The notes under the pieces are model-generated. The model ran no database searches, was not told where the DNA came from, and saw nothing but the letters and a program-made list of their open reading frames with translations. Positions 9,485-17,719 of a DNA stretch of 60,177 nt are shown here, piece by piece (positions within the stretch are counted from its first letter, which is position 1; the number at the start of each line of letters is the position of its first letter). A program made the position numbers and the translations under genes. Location: NCBI GenBank assembly GCA_026390815.1, contig JAPLFH010000013.1, forward strand, positions 1 to 60,177, written 5' to 3'. The stretch comes from Ignavibacteriales bacterium (GTDB taxonomy: Bacteria > Bacteroidota > Ignavibacteria > Ignavibacteriales > SURF-24).

Positions 9485-9895
9485 TCAAAACTTGTAATTT
9501 CTAAATTTCATTCCATCCTGGTTTTTCAATCGCTTTGGTATCCAGAAATATTTTTCCATTAGAACACAACCATCATTATTAAATTCAACTCCTTCAGAAC
9601 GGAGGAGTTCCTGCATTAAATCAGAACTACCGAAATGAATTTTCCCCGTTAATGCACCAAATCTATTTACAACGCGATGACAAGGTAAACCAGAATCCTT
9701 TGCACCATTTAATGCCCAACCAACGGTTCTTGCAGATGATTTCAAACCGCAAACTTCAGCAATTGCTCCATAAGTAGTTACTTTTCCATAAGGAATTTTG
9801 GCAACTACTTTATAAACCCTGTCAAAAAAATCTTCTTTCCTATACTTTTTTATCTTCGCTTTATTTATGTCTTTTTTCATTTTGCAAAAACGCAT
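9485..9895 (-). CDS. MGMT-family protein (single-domain alkyltransferase-like, catalytic Cys present)
   Basis: The protein consists essentially of the C-terminal DNA-binding/active-site domain of O6-alkylguanine-DNA alkyltransferases: KVTTYGAIAEVCG, SARTVGWALNG, then PCHRVVNRFGALTG with Cys72. Short single-domain relatives often replace this Cys by Trp or Ala and act as non-enzymatic lesion-recognition proteins. Here the Cys is kept, so alkyl transfer is possible. The N-terminal domain of full-length Ogt/Ada-type enzymes is missing. A second ATG at 9880 (Met6) is an alternative start. It is the last gene of the minus-strand housekeeping run. Confidence 0.85.
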   Translation of the reverse strand: MRFCKMKKDINKAKIKKYRKEDFFDRVYKVVAKIPYGKVTTYGAIAEVCGLKSSARTVGWALNGAKDSGLPCHRVVNRFGALTGKIHFGSSDLMQELLRSEGVEFNNDGCVLMEKYFWIPKRLKNQDGMKFRNYKF

Positions 9896-10005
9896 TATAA
9901 TAATCTAAAAAGCAACTTAAACTTATCATCACAATAAAATCATTTCCATTTCACTTATTATTTTAATATCACTCCGCAATCATCAATCAGCATTCCGAAT
10001 TACAA

Positions 10006-10419
10006 TCATTCTCCCATAACTTTTATGATCAATCTTTTTCTTCTTTGTCCATCAAATTCAGCGTAATAAATTTGCTGCCAGGGACCAAAATCGAGTTTAC
10101 CATTAGTAACTGGTACAATAACTTCGTGATGGATTAGCAAGCTCTTTAAATGGGCATCTCCATTATCTTCACCAGTATGATGATGCTTATAATTTGGATT
10201 AAACGGGGCAAGTTTCTCCAGCCATTCATCAATATCCTGTATAAGTCCGTACTCGGCATCATTTACATAAACACCCGCAGTAATATGCATTGCTGAGACT
10301 AAAATCATTCCTTCTTTTATTCCGCTTTTTTCTAAAATCTTTTCTACTTCACTGGTTATGTTTAAATATTCCCTTTTCTTTTTTGTATTAAACCAGAGAT
10401 ATTCAGTTTGAGTTTTCAT
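10006..10419 (-). CDS. yjbQ: YjbQ family protein (UPF0047, secondary thiamine-phosphate synthase type)
   Basis: A compact ~137-residue protein with the family landmarks [58 protein letters not shown] and a C-terminal VMGE. The conserved His/Glu/Asp cluster fits the metal-dependent site proposed for the family; the cellular role is not settled. I place the start at the ATG at 10419. The longer frame needs a TTG inside prfB. The chosen ATG lies 1 nt after the prfB stop codon, so translation is probably coupled to prfB. Confidence 0.88.
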   Translation of the reverse strand: MKTQTEYLWFNTKKKREYLNITSEVEKILEKSGIKEGMILVSAMHITAGVYVNDAEYGLIQDIDEWLEKLAPFNPNYKHHHTGEDNGDAHLKSLLIHHEVIVPVTNGKLDFGPWQQIYYAEFDGQRRKRLIIKVMGE

Positions 10420-10420
10420 T

Positions 10421-11522
10421 TTAATTATTCCCAAATTTTAACAGAAATGCTCTAATAAATTTATTCAGATCACCATTCATTACTCCTTGTGTGTCTGAAG
10501 TTTCTACATCGGTGCGATGATCCTTTACCATATTGTAAGGATGGAAAACGTACGAACGGATCTGACTTCCCCATTCAATTTTCAATTTTGATTTTTCAAT
10601 TTCATCCAACTCTGCATTTTGCTTTTCTCTTTCCATTTGATAAAGTTTTGATTTAAGAAGTTTCATCGCATTGGATCTATTCTGAAGCTGCGAACGTTCA
10701 CTCTGGCAGGCAGCAACAAGTCCTGTTGGAATATGAGTCATACGAACTGCAGTTTCCACTTTGTTAACGTTTTGTCCTCCCTTTCCGCCAGAACGATAAG
10801 TATCTATTCTTACATCAGCAAGGTTTATTTCTATTTCAATTGTATCATCCACTTCAGGAATTACAAATACAGAAGCGAATGAAGTATGTCTCCTTTTGTT
10901 CGAATCAAATGGAGAGATTCTTACCAACCTATGAACACCATTTTCAGCCTTAAGGTAACCGTAAGCGTATTCCCCTTCAACTTCAATTGTTGCACTTTTA
11001 ATTCCAGCGCCATCTCCTTCAAGAATATCAATCAAAGTCATTTTAAAACCATTCTGTTCTCCGTATCGCAGGTACATTCGCATCAGCATCTCTGCCCAAT
11101 CCTGTGCCTCTGTTCCACCTGCACCTGAATGAATTGTAAGAATTGAATTTTTATTATCATCTTTTCCGCTGAGCATGTTTTTAAATTCAAGATTTTCCAG
11201 AGTATCTTTAAGAGAATTTAATTCCTGGTGAATATCTTGAAGAAACGATTCGTCTTCTGCGGATTGAGCTAATTCTATTATCTCTCTAATTGATTCTTCT
11301 TTCTTATTTAGTTCGCTCCACATTTCAACCCAATACTGAAGCGATTTAATCTCTTGTAGAATTTTTTGTGCGGATTGCTGATCGTTCCAAAAATTTGATT
11401 CTTCTGTTTTTAAGGATAAAACTTTTATTCTTTCGTCTTTTGAATCTAATTTAAAGATAACCTCTTAAATTGGTAACTCTTAACTTATAATCTGAAAGCT
11501 GTTTTAATTCTTCTTCGTACAT
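10421..11522 (-). CDS. prfB: Peptide chain release factor 2 (RF2), expressed by programmed +1 frameshift
   Basis: RF2 recognises UAA/UGA and hydrolyses peptidyl-tRNA. The zero frame starts at the ATG at 11522 ([16 protein letters not shown]...NLRGYL) and meets an in-frame TAA at 11453-11451 after 23 codons. Slipping +1 on CTT-T continues [12 protein letters not shown]...FWNDQQSAQ and runs to 10421, giving about 366 residues, the usual RF2 length. The SPF recognition motif ([15 protein letters not shown]) and the GGQ catalytic motif ([13 protein letters not shown]) are both present. A naive call would start at 11323 and lose 67 residues. The in-frame stop is TAA rather than the usual TGA (see findings). 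Confidence 0.93.
11451..11468 (-). promoter_or_regulatory. prfB programmed +1 frameshift site
   Basis: Reading the minus strand, the site is TTA-AGA-GGT-TAT-CTT-TAA-A. It has the CTT slippery codon, a stop codon immediately after, and a purine-rich Shine-Dalgarno-like AAGAGG three nucleotides upstream of CTT. This matches the RF2 autoregulatory arrangement, in which slow termination by scarce RF2 lets the ribosome slip +1. The peptide on both sides (NLRGYL before, KLDSK after) aligns with normal RF2 proteins. The stop is UAA instead of the almost universal UGA. Confidence 0.88.
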
Positions 11523-11556
11523 GGCGTGATTTATCCCTTTTTATTTTTATTAAATA

Positions 11557-11880
11557 TTATATTGTTGAGTCCACTTCAATTTCTAATCTAAGCAAAGCAG
11601 CGGCTAAAGTTTTTCCTTGAGCATCGTGCATTAATGAAACAGTACCGCCGCCGCCAAGAGTATCGTGCAATAGAAAATTTAGTGCTCTGATATTTGGTAA
11701 TTCAAATCTTTCAACTTTGCCAAAGCAAATTCCTTTAAAATGATTCTTAACAATTTCTGCGGTAAGATACTTTTCAATAATTTTGTAGCCTTTTTCTTCA
11801 AAAGCAATTATTCCAATGTTAGCAGCATTTCCTTTATCACCGCTTCTTCCGTGGGTTATTTCTATTAACTTCACTTTCAT
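11557..11880 (-). CDS. AtuA-like small C-terminal domain protein
   Basis: A 107-residue protein with the pattern HGRSGDKGNAANIGIIAF near the start and LPNIRALNFLLHDTLGGGGTVSL, as found at the C-terminus of AtuA/DUF1446-family proteins. Here the domain is a separate gene 76 bp downstream of the large AtuA-type gene, as in several other bacterial genomes; the two probably form one complex. The family is linked to acyclic terpene/isoprenoid acid catabolism in Pseudomonas, but its biochemistry is not established. No acyl-CoA carboxylase partner is adjacent. Confidence 0.8.
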   Translation of the reverse strand: MKVKLIEITHGRSGDKGNAANIGIIAFEEKGYKIIEKYLTAEIVKNHFKGICFGKVERFELPNIRALNFLLHDTLGGGGTVSLMHDAQGKTLAAALLRLEIEVDSTI

Positions 11881-11956
11881 TTTAAATTTCTGTTTATATT
11901 AAAATCCAATATCCAATTTACAAAAACCTAAAAAAATTCAAATTACAAATTCAAGG

Positions 11957-13321
11957 CTAATCAATTATCTTTATAACCGGTTGAACTAATTCTTTTGGAA
12001 TCAGTGCTGGCCAATATGCAACAACTTCGGTTGGTTTTGGTCTGCCGCCTGCAAATCCAGTTACACTTGGTGGTCCAGTTAAAATTAATGGAGCAATTTC
12101 TTTCCCAAATCTTTCAACCGAATTGTAATCCTTAGAACGTACCGCAATTCTCAACATAACCTCATTGATCTTCTCTTCATCAATTTCTTCCGCTAAAGGA
12201 CCGTGGCATGAATTGTATCCAACAAACTCAGTTCGTATTTCTTCAAAATTAAGATGTAAATTCTCCAATCGTTTTCTTAAAATCTTATCAGCAGCTTTGG
12301 CTTTTGTTAATGCCTGGGGCCAGGAATATGTTAAAGTTCCAACTGCAGAATATCCATCAGAATAAGAGCAGGAAACTTTATAAAACTCAGTGGCAGGTTT
12401 TCCTTTAATGTTAAATACTCTAACTCTGTTTTCTCCCAAGTCTTCCAATTTAATTGATGTAAAATCAGCTACACAATCCGGCGTTATATAAATTTTCGGA
12501 TCACCAATTTCGTAAACTAATTGTTCAGCTATCGTTTCAAAACTAACTTTACCACCAAGTGATTGATGTTTTGTTATTGTAAATTCTCCGTTTGGGTAAG
12601 CTTCTGCTATTGGAAAACCAATATCCTCCATTCTTTCAACTGATTCCCAATCACCTAAAAAATTTCCACCGGAAGCCTGGGCACCACATTCTAAAATATG
12701 CCCGGCAATTGTTCCCGCTGAAAGGAAATCAAAATCATTTTCACTCCAACCAAATTCATAAATCATTGGAGCTAAGGTTAATCCTGTATCAGTTGTTCTA
12801 CCCGTTATTACAACATCTGCTCCCAGCTTTAAAGATTCAACAATCGGGAATGCTCCAAAATAAACATTAGCCGATAAAATTCTCTCTCGGAATGACTTAA
12901 TGGATTCGCCCGTTTCCATATTGTTTAATTCGCAGCCAGACGAAATTATTTCATCAATTCTATCTTTAATATCATCACCAAGTACAACTGCAATTTTTAA
13001 ATTTGTAATAGATAATGATTTTGCAACTTCAAGAACAGCTTCTGCACAAGCAATAGGATTTACTCCACCGCCATTTGTAATGATTTTAATTCCTTTTTGT
13101 TTACATGGTAAAAGAATTCTTTTCATCAATTCCGGAATGTCTTTGGCGTAACCAAGTTTTGGATTTTTATTTTTCTGTTTCTGAAGAATGGACATCGTAA
13201 CCTCTGCAAGATAATCCATTACAAGATAATCGATTGGTCCTTCAACAACCTGCTTGAAAGGAGCATCAATTAAGTCGCCCCAAAAACCTTGTCCGGATGC
13301 AATTCTAATTTTTTCTTTCAT
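11957..13321 (-). CDS. AtuA-family (DUF1446) protein, large subunit
   Basis: The N-terminal KEKIRIASGQGFWGDLIDAP is the family hallmark. It is followed by ITNGGGVNPIACAEAVLE, VVITGRTTDTGLTLAPMI, ILECGAQASGGNF and a C-terminal TGFAGGRPKPTEVVAYWPALI. The length (~454 residues) matches the N-terminal part of AtuA; the remaining domain is encoded by the next gene. I chose the ATG at 13321; extending to 13330 would need a TTG. The family is annotated as acyclic terpene utilisation, with no proven reaction. It lies 42 bp after miaA on the same strand, between housekeeping genes. Confidence 0.83.
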   Translation of the reverse strand: MKEKIRIASGQGFWGDLIDAPFKQVVEGPIDYLVMDYLAEVTMSILQKQKNKNPKLGYAKDIPELMKRILLPCKQKGIKIITNGGGVNPIACAEAVLEVAKSLSITNLKIAVVLGDDIKDRIDEIISSGCELNNMETGESIKSFRERILSANVYFGAFPIVESLKLGADVVITGRTTDTGLTLAPMIYEFGWSENDFDFLSAGTIAGHILECGAQASGGNFLGDWESVERMEDIGFPIAEAYPNGEFTITKHQSLGGKVSFETIAEQLVYEIGDPKIYITPDCVADFTSIKLEDLGENRVRVFNIKGKPATEFYKVSCSYSDGYSAVGTLTYSWPQALTKAKAADKILRKRLENLHLNFEEIRTEFVGYNSCHGPLAEEIDEEKINEVMLRIAVRSKDYNSVERFGKEIAPLILTGPPSVTGFAGGRPKPTEVVAYWPALIPKELVQPVIKIID

Positions 13322-13363
13322 TACTTTCAAAATATTTCTGGAAATAATATAACAAAATTATTA

Positions 13364-14284
13364 TCAGTTGAAAAATTTTACCAGAACATTTGAAATTTCA
13401 GGAATATCATTTTCACTGTTTACATCAAACCACTTAATTCTTTCATCCTTCCTGAACCATGTCATCTGGCGCTTGGCAAATCGGCGGGTATTTCTTTTTA
13501 TCAATTCAATTGCTCCTGCCAGAGATATTTCATTATTAATGAAAGATATTATTTCTTTATAACCAACTGTATTTAATGAATTCAATTTTTTACTATATCC
13601 TAAAGCAAAAACTTTTTTAACCTCATCAACCAAACCAATTGCAATCATTTTTTCTACTCTATCATTTATATTTGTATAAAGTATATCGCGTTTCCAGTTC
13701 AATCCAACTTGGATAAATTCAAAATCCAGCTCACGCTTATATTCATTCTGGTGCTTCCAAATAGGCTCACCTGTTAGGTGAAAAACTTCCAGCGCCCGCA
13801 TTACTCTTTTCCAATTTTGGGGCAACATTTTTTCAGCACTTTGGGCATCAACTTTTTGCAATTGTTCATATAAATATTCTTTACCCATCGCATCCATTTT
13901 TTGTTTTAAGTCCAATCGGAATTCTTCATCTGTATCAACCGAATTGAAAATTCCATCTATCAATGCTTTGATGTACAATCCTGAACCACCAACAACAATT
14001 GGTATCTTCTTATGTAAGAATAGATTGTTAATCAAAGAAATTGCTTCAATTTCAAATTTGCTTACATTAAACTCTTCATCAGGATCTAAATAATTGATGA
14101 AGTGGTGTTTAACTGAATCTAATTCTTTATCTGACGGTTTGGCTGTTCCAATATTTAAATATTTAAAAACTTGCCGGCTATCAGCCGAAATAATTTCCGA
14201 AGTAAATTTTTGTGCAAGCAATAAACTAAGTTTTGTCTTACCGGAACAGGTGGGACCAACAATTACAATTACTTTTCTTTCCAA
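13364..14284 (-). CDS. miaA: tRNA dimethylallyltransferase MiaA
   Basis: The enzyme adds the isopentenyl group to A37 of tRNAs reading UNN codons. The P-loop VGPTCSGKTKLS is at residues ~9-20, followed by SADSRQVFKYLNIGTAKP, VVGGSGLYIKALIDG, RVMRALEVFHLTG and NTRRFAKRQMTWFRKD, all standard MiaA blocks. Length (306) is normal. The start read is a TTG at 14284 overlapping pcm by 16 nt; no in-frame ATG or GTG lies near, so this or a rarer start a few codons on must be used. Translational coupling to pcm is likely. Confidence 0.93.
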   Translation of the reverse strand: MERKVIVIVGPTCSGKTKLSLLLAQKFTSEIISADSRQVFKYLNIGTAKPSDKELDSVKHHFINYLDPDEEFNVSKFEIEAISLINNLFLHKKIPIVVGGSGLYIKALIDGIFNSVDTDEEFRLDLKQKMDAMGKEYLYEQLQKVDAQSAEKMLPQNWKRVMRALEVFHLTGEPIWKHQNEYKRELDFEFIQVGLNWKRDILYTNINDRVEKMIAIGLVDEVKKVFALGYSKKLNSLNTVGYKEIISFINNEISLAGAIELIKRNTRRFAKRQMTWFRKDERIKWFDVNSENDIPEISNVLVKFFN

Positions 14285-14907
14285 CCTTCTTTACCAATTA
14301 ATGGTACAAATGTAAATTGAGGAATATTTTCTATCTCGAAAGTTTCATCATCTTTTTTAGTAAGTATTTTTAGGGATTGAGATTTTCTATCACCAACTGG
14401 AATTACTAAACGTCCACCCACAGTTAATTGTTTTTTCAAATTTTCTGGTACAGTTGGGCTACCGGCAGTAACAATAATTCCATCGAACGGGGCAAATTCT
14501 GCCCAGCCAATTGTCCCATCTCCTAACCTGCATGCAACTCTAATTCCTAATTTATCAAATAGTTTTTGTGTTCTTAAAAAAATATCTGGTTGGCGTTCTA
14601 TTGTAAAAACTTTAGCTCCCATCTTTTCTATAATAGCTGCCTGGTAACCTGATCCTGTTCCGACTTCTAATATTTTATAACCCGGACGTATCTTTAATGC
14701 TTGAGTCATAAATGCAACAGTGTATGGTTGCGAAATTGTTTGGTTGTAACCGATTGGTAAGGCAACATCTTTATATGCATTAGAAACCATAACACCTGGA
14801 ATAAAAAGATGTCTTTCAACTTCATGCATTGCTTTTAGAACATTATTATCAGACACACCATTCCTGGAAATCTTCTCAATCAATTCTTTTCTTTCAGATT
14901 CATACAT
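14269..14907 (-). CDS. pcm: Protein-L-isoaspartate O-methyltransferase
   Basis: This SAM-dependent methyltransferase repairs isoaspartyl residues in damaged proteins. Motifs are VMVSNAYKDVALPIGYNQTISQPYTVA (substrate-binding region), ILEVGTGSGYQAAI (SAM site) and FDGIIVTAGSPTVPENLKKQL. The length of 212 residues is typical. It is the first gene of the minus-strand run and overlaps miaA. Confidence 0.93.
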   Translation of the reverse strand: MYESERKELIEKISRNGVSDNNVLKAMHEVERHLFIPGVMVSNAYKDVALPIGYNQTISQPYTVAFMTQALKIRPGYKILEVGTGSGYQAAIIEKMGAKVFTIERQPDIFLRTQKLFDKLGIRVACRLGDGTIGWAEFAPFDGIIVTAGSPTVPENLKKQLTVGGRLVIPVGDRKSQSLKILTKKDDETFEIENIPQFTFVPLIGKEGWKEK

Positions 14908-15001
14908 ATTAAATCATAATTCTTTATTTTAACCAGCAGAAATTTAACCTTTATTTGCTTTAAATTAAACAACAACTTATTAACCAAACAGAATAATAGA
15001 A

Positions 15002-15520
15002 ATGATAGAATCCTTAGTAAGTGCGTTACTTATAATGATGATGAGAGTTTGCGACGTTACAATTGGTACCGTCAGAACCATTCTTGTAATACAGGGAAGA
15101 AAATATTATGCAGGTATTGCAGGATTCTTTGAAGTGTTAATCTGGATATTTGCCATGCGATTTATAGTGCAACATCTTGATAATATTGTTAATCTTTTTG
15201 GTTATGCCACTGGTTTTGGTTTAGGAAATATTATTGGAATTACAATAGAGCAAAGGATTGGGATGGGGTTCCTCCAATTAAATGTTATCTCCCGGCATTT
15301 TACTGATAAAATTGCCGATGCTCTCAGAAGCGCACATATTGGTGTTACAATATTACCTGGTGAAGGTGGTGCAGGTGGAGTTTCTATTCTGGTTGTAGTA
15401 ATTAAAAGGAAGCTACAAAGGAAAGTTATGAAAATTGTGGAGTCAATTGATCCACACGCTTTTATTTCTGTTCAACCATCAGTACCATACCGAGGTTACA
15501 TTAACGGTGCAAGAAAATGA
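15002..15520 (+). CDS. UPF0316 membrane protein (DUF5698/DUF2179)
   Basis: A 172-residue protein with three N-terminal hydrophobic segments containing RVCDVTIGTVRTILVIQGRKYYAG and FFEVLIWIFAMRFIVQHL, followed by a soluble domain (GVTILPGEGGAGGVSILVVVIKRK ... IDPHAFISVQ). These are the defining blocks of UPF0316. The DUF2179 part is a small ligand-binding-like fold seen also in YitT-type proteins. The function is unknown. It stands alone between pcm (divergent) and tRNA-Gly. Confidence 0.85.
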   Translation: MIESLVSALLIMMMRVCDVTIGTVRTILVIQGRKYYAGIAGFFEVLIWIFAMRFIVQHLDNIVNLFGYATGFGLGNIIGITIEQRIGMGFLQLNVISRHFTDKIADALRSAHIGVTILPGEGGAGGVSILVVVIKRKLQRKVMKIVESIDPHAFISVQPSVPYRGYINGARK

Positions 15521-15694
15521 AAGAAATTACTGTTAATCTAAATTGTAATTTTAGGATTTTATAAAATGAAAAATGAATTTAAAGAAACATATTTAGTAAT
15601 CGTTTTAATTTTGAATTTGCAATAAATGCTAATGGATTGTATATTTGAAGCAGATATTTTGATGAAATAGGTTCTTAAAAGAATGATTTTTATT

Positions 15695-15767
<73 letters not shown>

Positions 15768-15770
15768 CAG

Positions 15771-15794
15771 AATCCACTTCCTGTGGATTTTTTT
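15771..15794 (+). terminator. Intrinsic terminator after tRNA-Gly
   Basis: A perfect 7-bp stem AATCCAC/GTGGATT with a 5-nt loop is followed by a T run, 3 nt after the end of tRNA-Gly. Confidence 0.8.
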
Positions 15795-15807
15795 CCTTAT
15801 AGAATTT

Positions 15808-15910
15808 AGCGCTTTACTTTTGATTAAGTTGAGATGTAAAGAGAAAGTCTGCAAAATCTTTTTTTAAAAACGAATAAGATTAAAACGGATATATCAGTTC
15901 GAAGTCAGAG
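15808..15910 (+). pseudogene. Decayed tRNA-Cys copy
   Basis: AGCGCTTTAC (15808) resembles the 5' end of the intact tRNA-Cys. The stretch 15838-15861 matches its anticodon arm at 20 of 24 positions, including the CTGCAAA loop. CAGTTCGAAGTC at about 15894-15905 resembles its T arm. The acceptor 3' half and stem pairings are lost, and extra A/T-rich sequence separates the arms. I infer a degenerated duplicate of the functional gene that starts 17 bp downstream. Confidence 0.5.
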
Positions 15911-15926
15911 TTCTTTATTTTTTTTT

Positions 15927-16000
<74 letters not shown>

Positions 16001-16005
16001 CAAGA

Positions 16006-16037
16006 AAGCTCGATTATACTTCATAATCGGGCTTTTT
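16006..16037 (+). terminator. Intrinsic terminator after tRNA-Cys
   Basis: A long hairpin, AAGCTCGATTAT paired with ATAATCGGGCTT (one T-G pair), closes on a short loop and ends in a T run, a few bases after the tRNA. Confidence 0.82.
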
Positions 16038-16271
16038 TAATGCCATCCCAAAAAACTAATATCCAGAAATACAACCATAAATAGGTCATAAGTCAGAATT
16101 TAGTCATAAAAATAGTCATAAGTATTTTCTGCTGTAGGTATCGAGAATCATGTGCATCAAATGCTTATGATAAATGAAGACAACCAACTTTACAAATGAA
16201 GTCTTAAAGAAAAAGCTAAATAATCATACAATAAAAACTGTTTACATAGATGATCAAACCAAGTATCAATA
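16038..16271. other. Intergenic spacer with three AGTCATAA-like repeats
   Basis: I see no convincing gene here. A GTCATAA core occurs three times within 40 bp (about 16084, 16102 and 16114), two of them as TAGTCATAA. A 36-codon ORF ends over the next gene but has no other support. Position next to a tRNA gene could suit an integration remnant, but no integrase or attachment duplication is seen. Confidence 0.3.
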
Positions 16272-17516
16272 TTACATTCCGTAATAAGGTGCCCCCGGTT
16301 TAAGCATATTTAATTTAACAACAGATGGAGGTAGAACAACCACTCCATTAGCATCAGTCATTTGACTTCTTACATAATAAAGAAAGTTTCCATTTCCCCA
16401 TGCAAATGATAAGGCTGGCGATTCTAAAAGTATTCCAGAATACAATAGCCCGTTTGATTTATCCGAATTAACATAAACAATTGGTGATGGTAAATCTGTT
16501 GCAAGGTACATCTCACCGTCTGCAGCAAAGGTTAGGTCATTAACTATAAAATTTGCACCATAATTTTCGGAGAAATCAAAATAAGTTTCCGGTGTTCCGA
16601 GATCACCATTTGCATCAATAGGTAAACGCATTATCGTAGTCCTGGAATTAAGCTGGGCTGCTACATACAAATAAGTTATACCATTATTGATGAAAACTCG
16701 CATAGCTGTTACATTGTAATCAAACGGAAACGGGATATAACTTTTATCCTGTTTAATTCTATAAATATTAGCGTTTTTACCAGCTGCCCATAAATTTCCC
16801 AATGGATCAAAATCTATTTTCGAAATCTTAAGTGAGCTTGGTGCAAGAGCAACCCAGGAAGAGTTTTTAACACCGCCACCAGCAGGAATTGAAAATATTG
16901 CCTGTAAACCTCTAACGCCATATAGAACTCCATTTGTGCCGAACCTCATTGTTGTCCAGTAAGTTTCTCCACCTTTTGTAGAATAAACACTTGAAACACT
17001 ATCTGGAGTAATTTGAACAACACCAATTGTTGAATTGTAAGAGAAAACGTTTTCCATTTTATCAACAATAACACTGGTTGGTTTATTTGTTATATCTTTT
17101 TTATCAGGGTAATAATCTTTAGCAGCCGCTTGAAGAACATAATCATATGTATTACTATATGGCACAGCAGAGTTTATACTAATCTTTATCTTTAATGAAC
17201 CCCATACATTTGGAGAAACTACAGTCAACTGTGTTGGGGAGGCTGTAAGTATAGTTCCGGGTTTCTTACCAAAATATACCTTAACTGATGATGTATCTGA
17301 TAAAAAGTTTTTACCAGCAATAGTTATGGTAGTTACTGCCGCTATTGCAGCATTTGGAGGATCTACCGAAGTGATCTCCGGTGTTGCTCCAATAGCGTCT
17401 GAAGAGTTGGAATAAAGACTTGGTGATACTTCATCCGAGCAGCCAACAAAATAAATCAATGAGGCAAATGCCAAAAGTATTGTTAATATGAATGTTTTAA
17501 ATAATTGTTTTTTCAT
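16272..17516 (-). CDS. TIG/IPT-domain lipoprotein with beta-propeller-like C-terminal part
   Basis: A lipoprotein signal ends at Cys26 (YFVGCSDE). Residues ~47-130 form an IPT/TIG immunoglobulin-like domain (PEITSVDPPNAAIAAVTTITIAGKNF...VKVYFG...VVSPNVWG). The rest has short repeats of the NHL/propeller kind (FGTNGVLYGVRG, FDPLGNLWAAGKNANIYRI, FAADGEMYLATDLP). Such SusE/F-like or cell-surface lipoproteins often accompany TonB receptors, and this is the fourth gene of that operon after a 203-bp gap. A GGAGAA ribosome-binding site lies just ahead of the ATG. The ligand cannot be read. Confidence 0.7.
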   Translation of the reverse strand: MKKQLFKTFILTILLAFASLIYFVGCSDEVSPSLYSNSSDAIGATPEITSVDPPNAAIAAVTTITIAGKNFLSDTSSVKVYFGKKPGTILTASPTQLTVVSPNVWGSLKIKISINSAVPYSNTYDYVLQAAAKDYYPDKKDITNKPTSVIVDKMENVFSYNSTIGVVQITPDSVSSVYSTKGGETYWTTMRFGTNGVLYGVRGLQAIFSIPAGGGVKNSSWVALAPSSLKISKIDFDPLGNLWAAGKNANIYRIKQDKSYIPFPFDYNVTAMRVFINNGITYLYVAAQLNSRTTIMRLPIDANGDLGTPETYFDFSENYGANFIVNDLTFAADGEMYLATDLPSPIVYVNSDKSNGLLYSGILLESPALSFAWGNGNFLYYVRSQMTDANGVVVLPPSVVKLNMLKPGAPYYGM

Positions 17517-17719
17517 AATTTCTCCACAATTTTTTTCATCTATCTAGTTTTTACATCAATCGTAAATTACTTTAGATAGGATTTCTATTAAGCATATTAA
17601 TTATCATGGCAACTGATAAAATGAAGATAAAAAATAATGCTCTAATATTTGAATAACCTTAAACAAGTAAATCAACCTTTAGCATATACGTGATATAGTA
17701 TTTGCGTTTTAGTTTTTAA

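Noticed and set aside
11323-11323. Start of prfB at the ATG at 11323
   Set aside because: Using the upstream frame with the +1 shift restores the normal RF2 N-terminus and length, so the internal Met is not the start.
16174-16284. 36-codon ORF before the TIG lipoprotein gene's 3' end
   Set aside because: No ribosome-binding site, overlaps the end of a convergent real gene, and low-complexity composition; probably chance.
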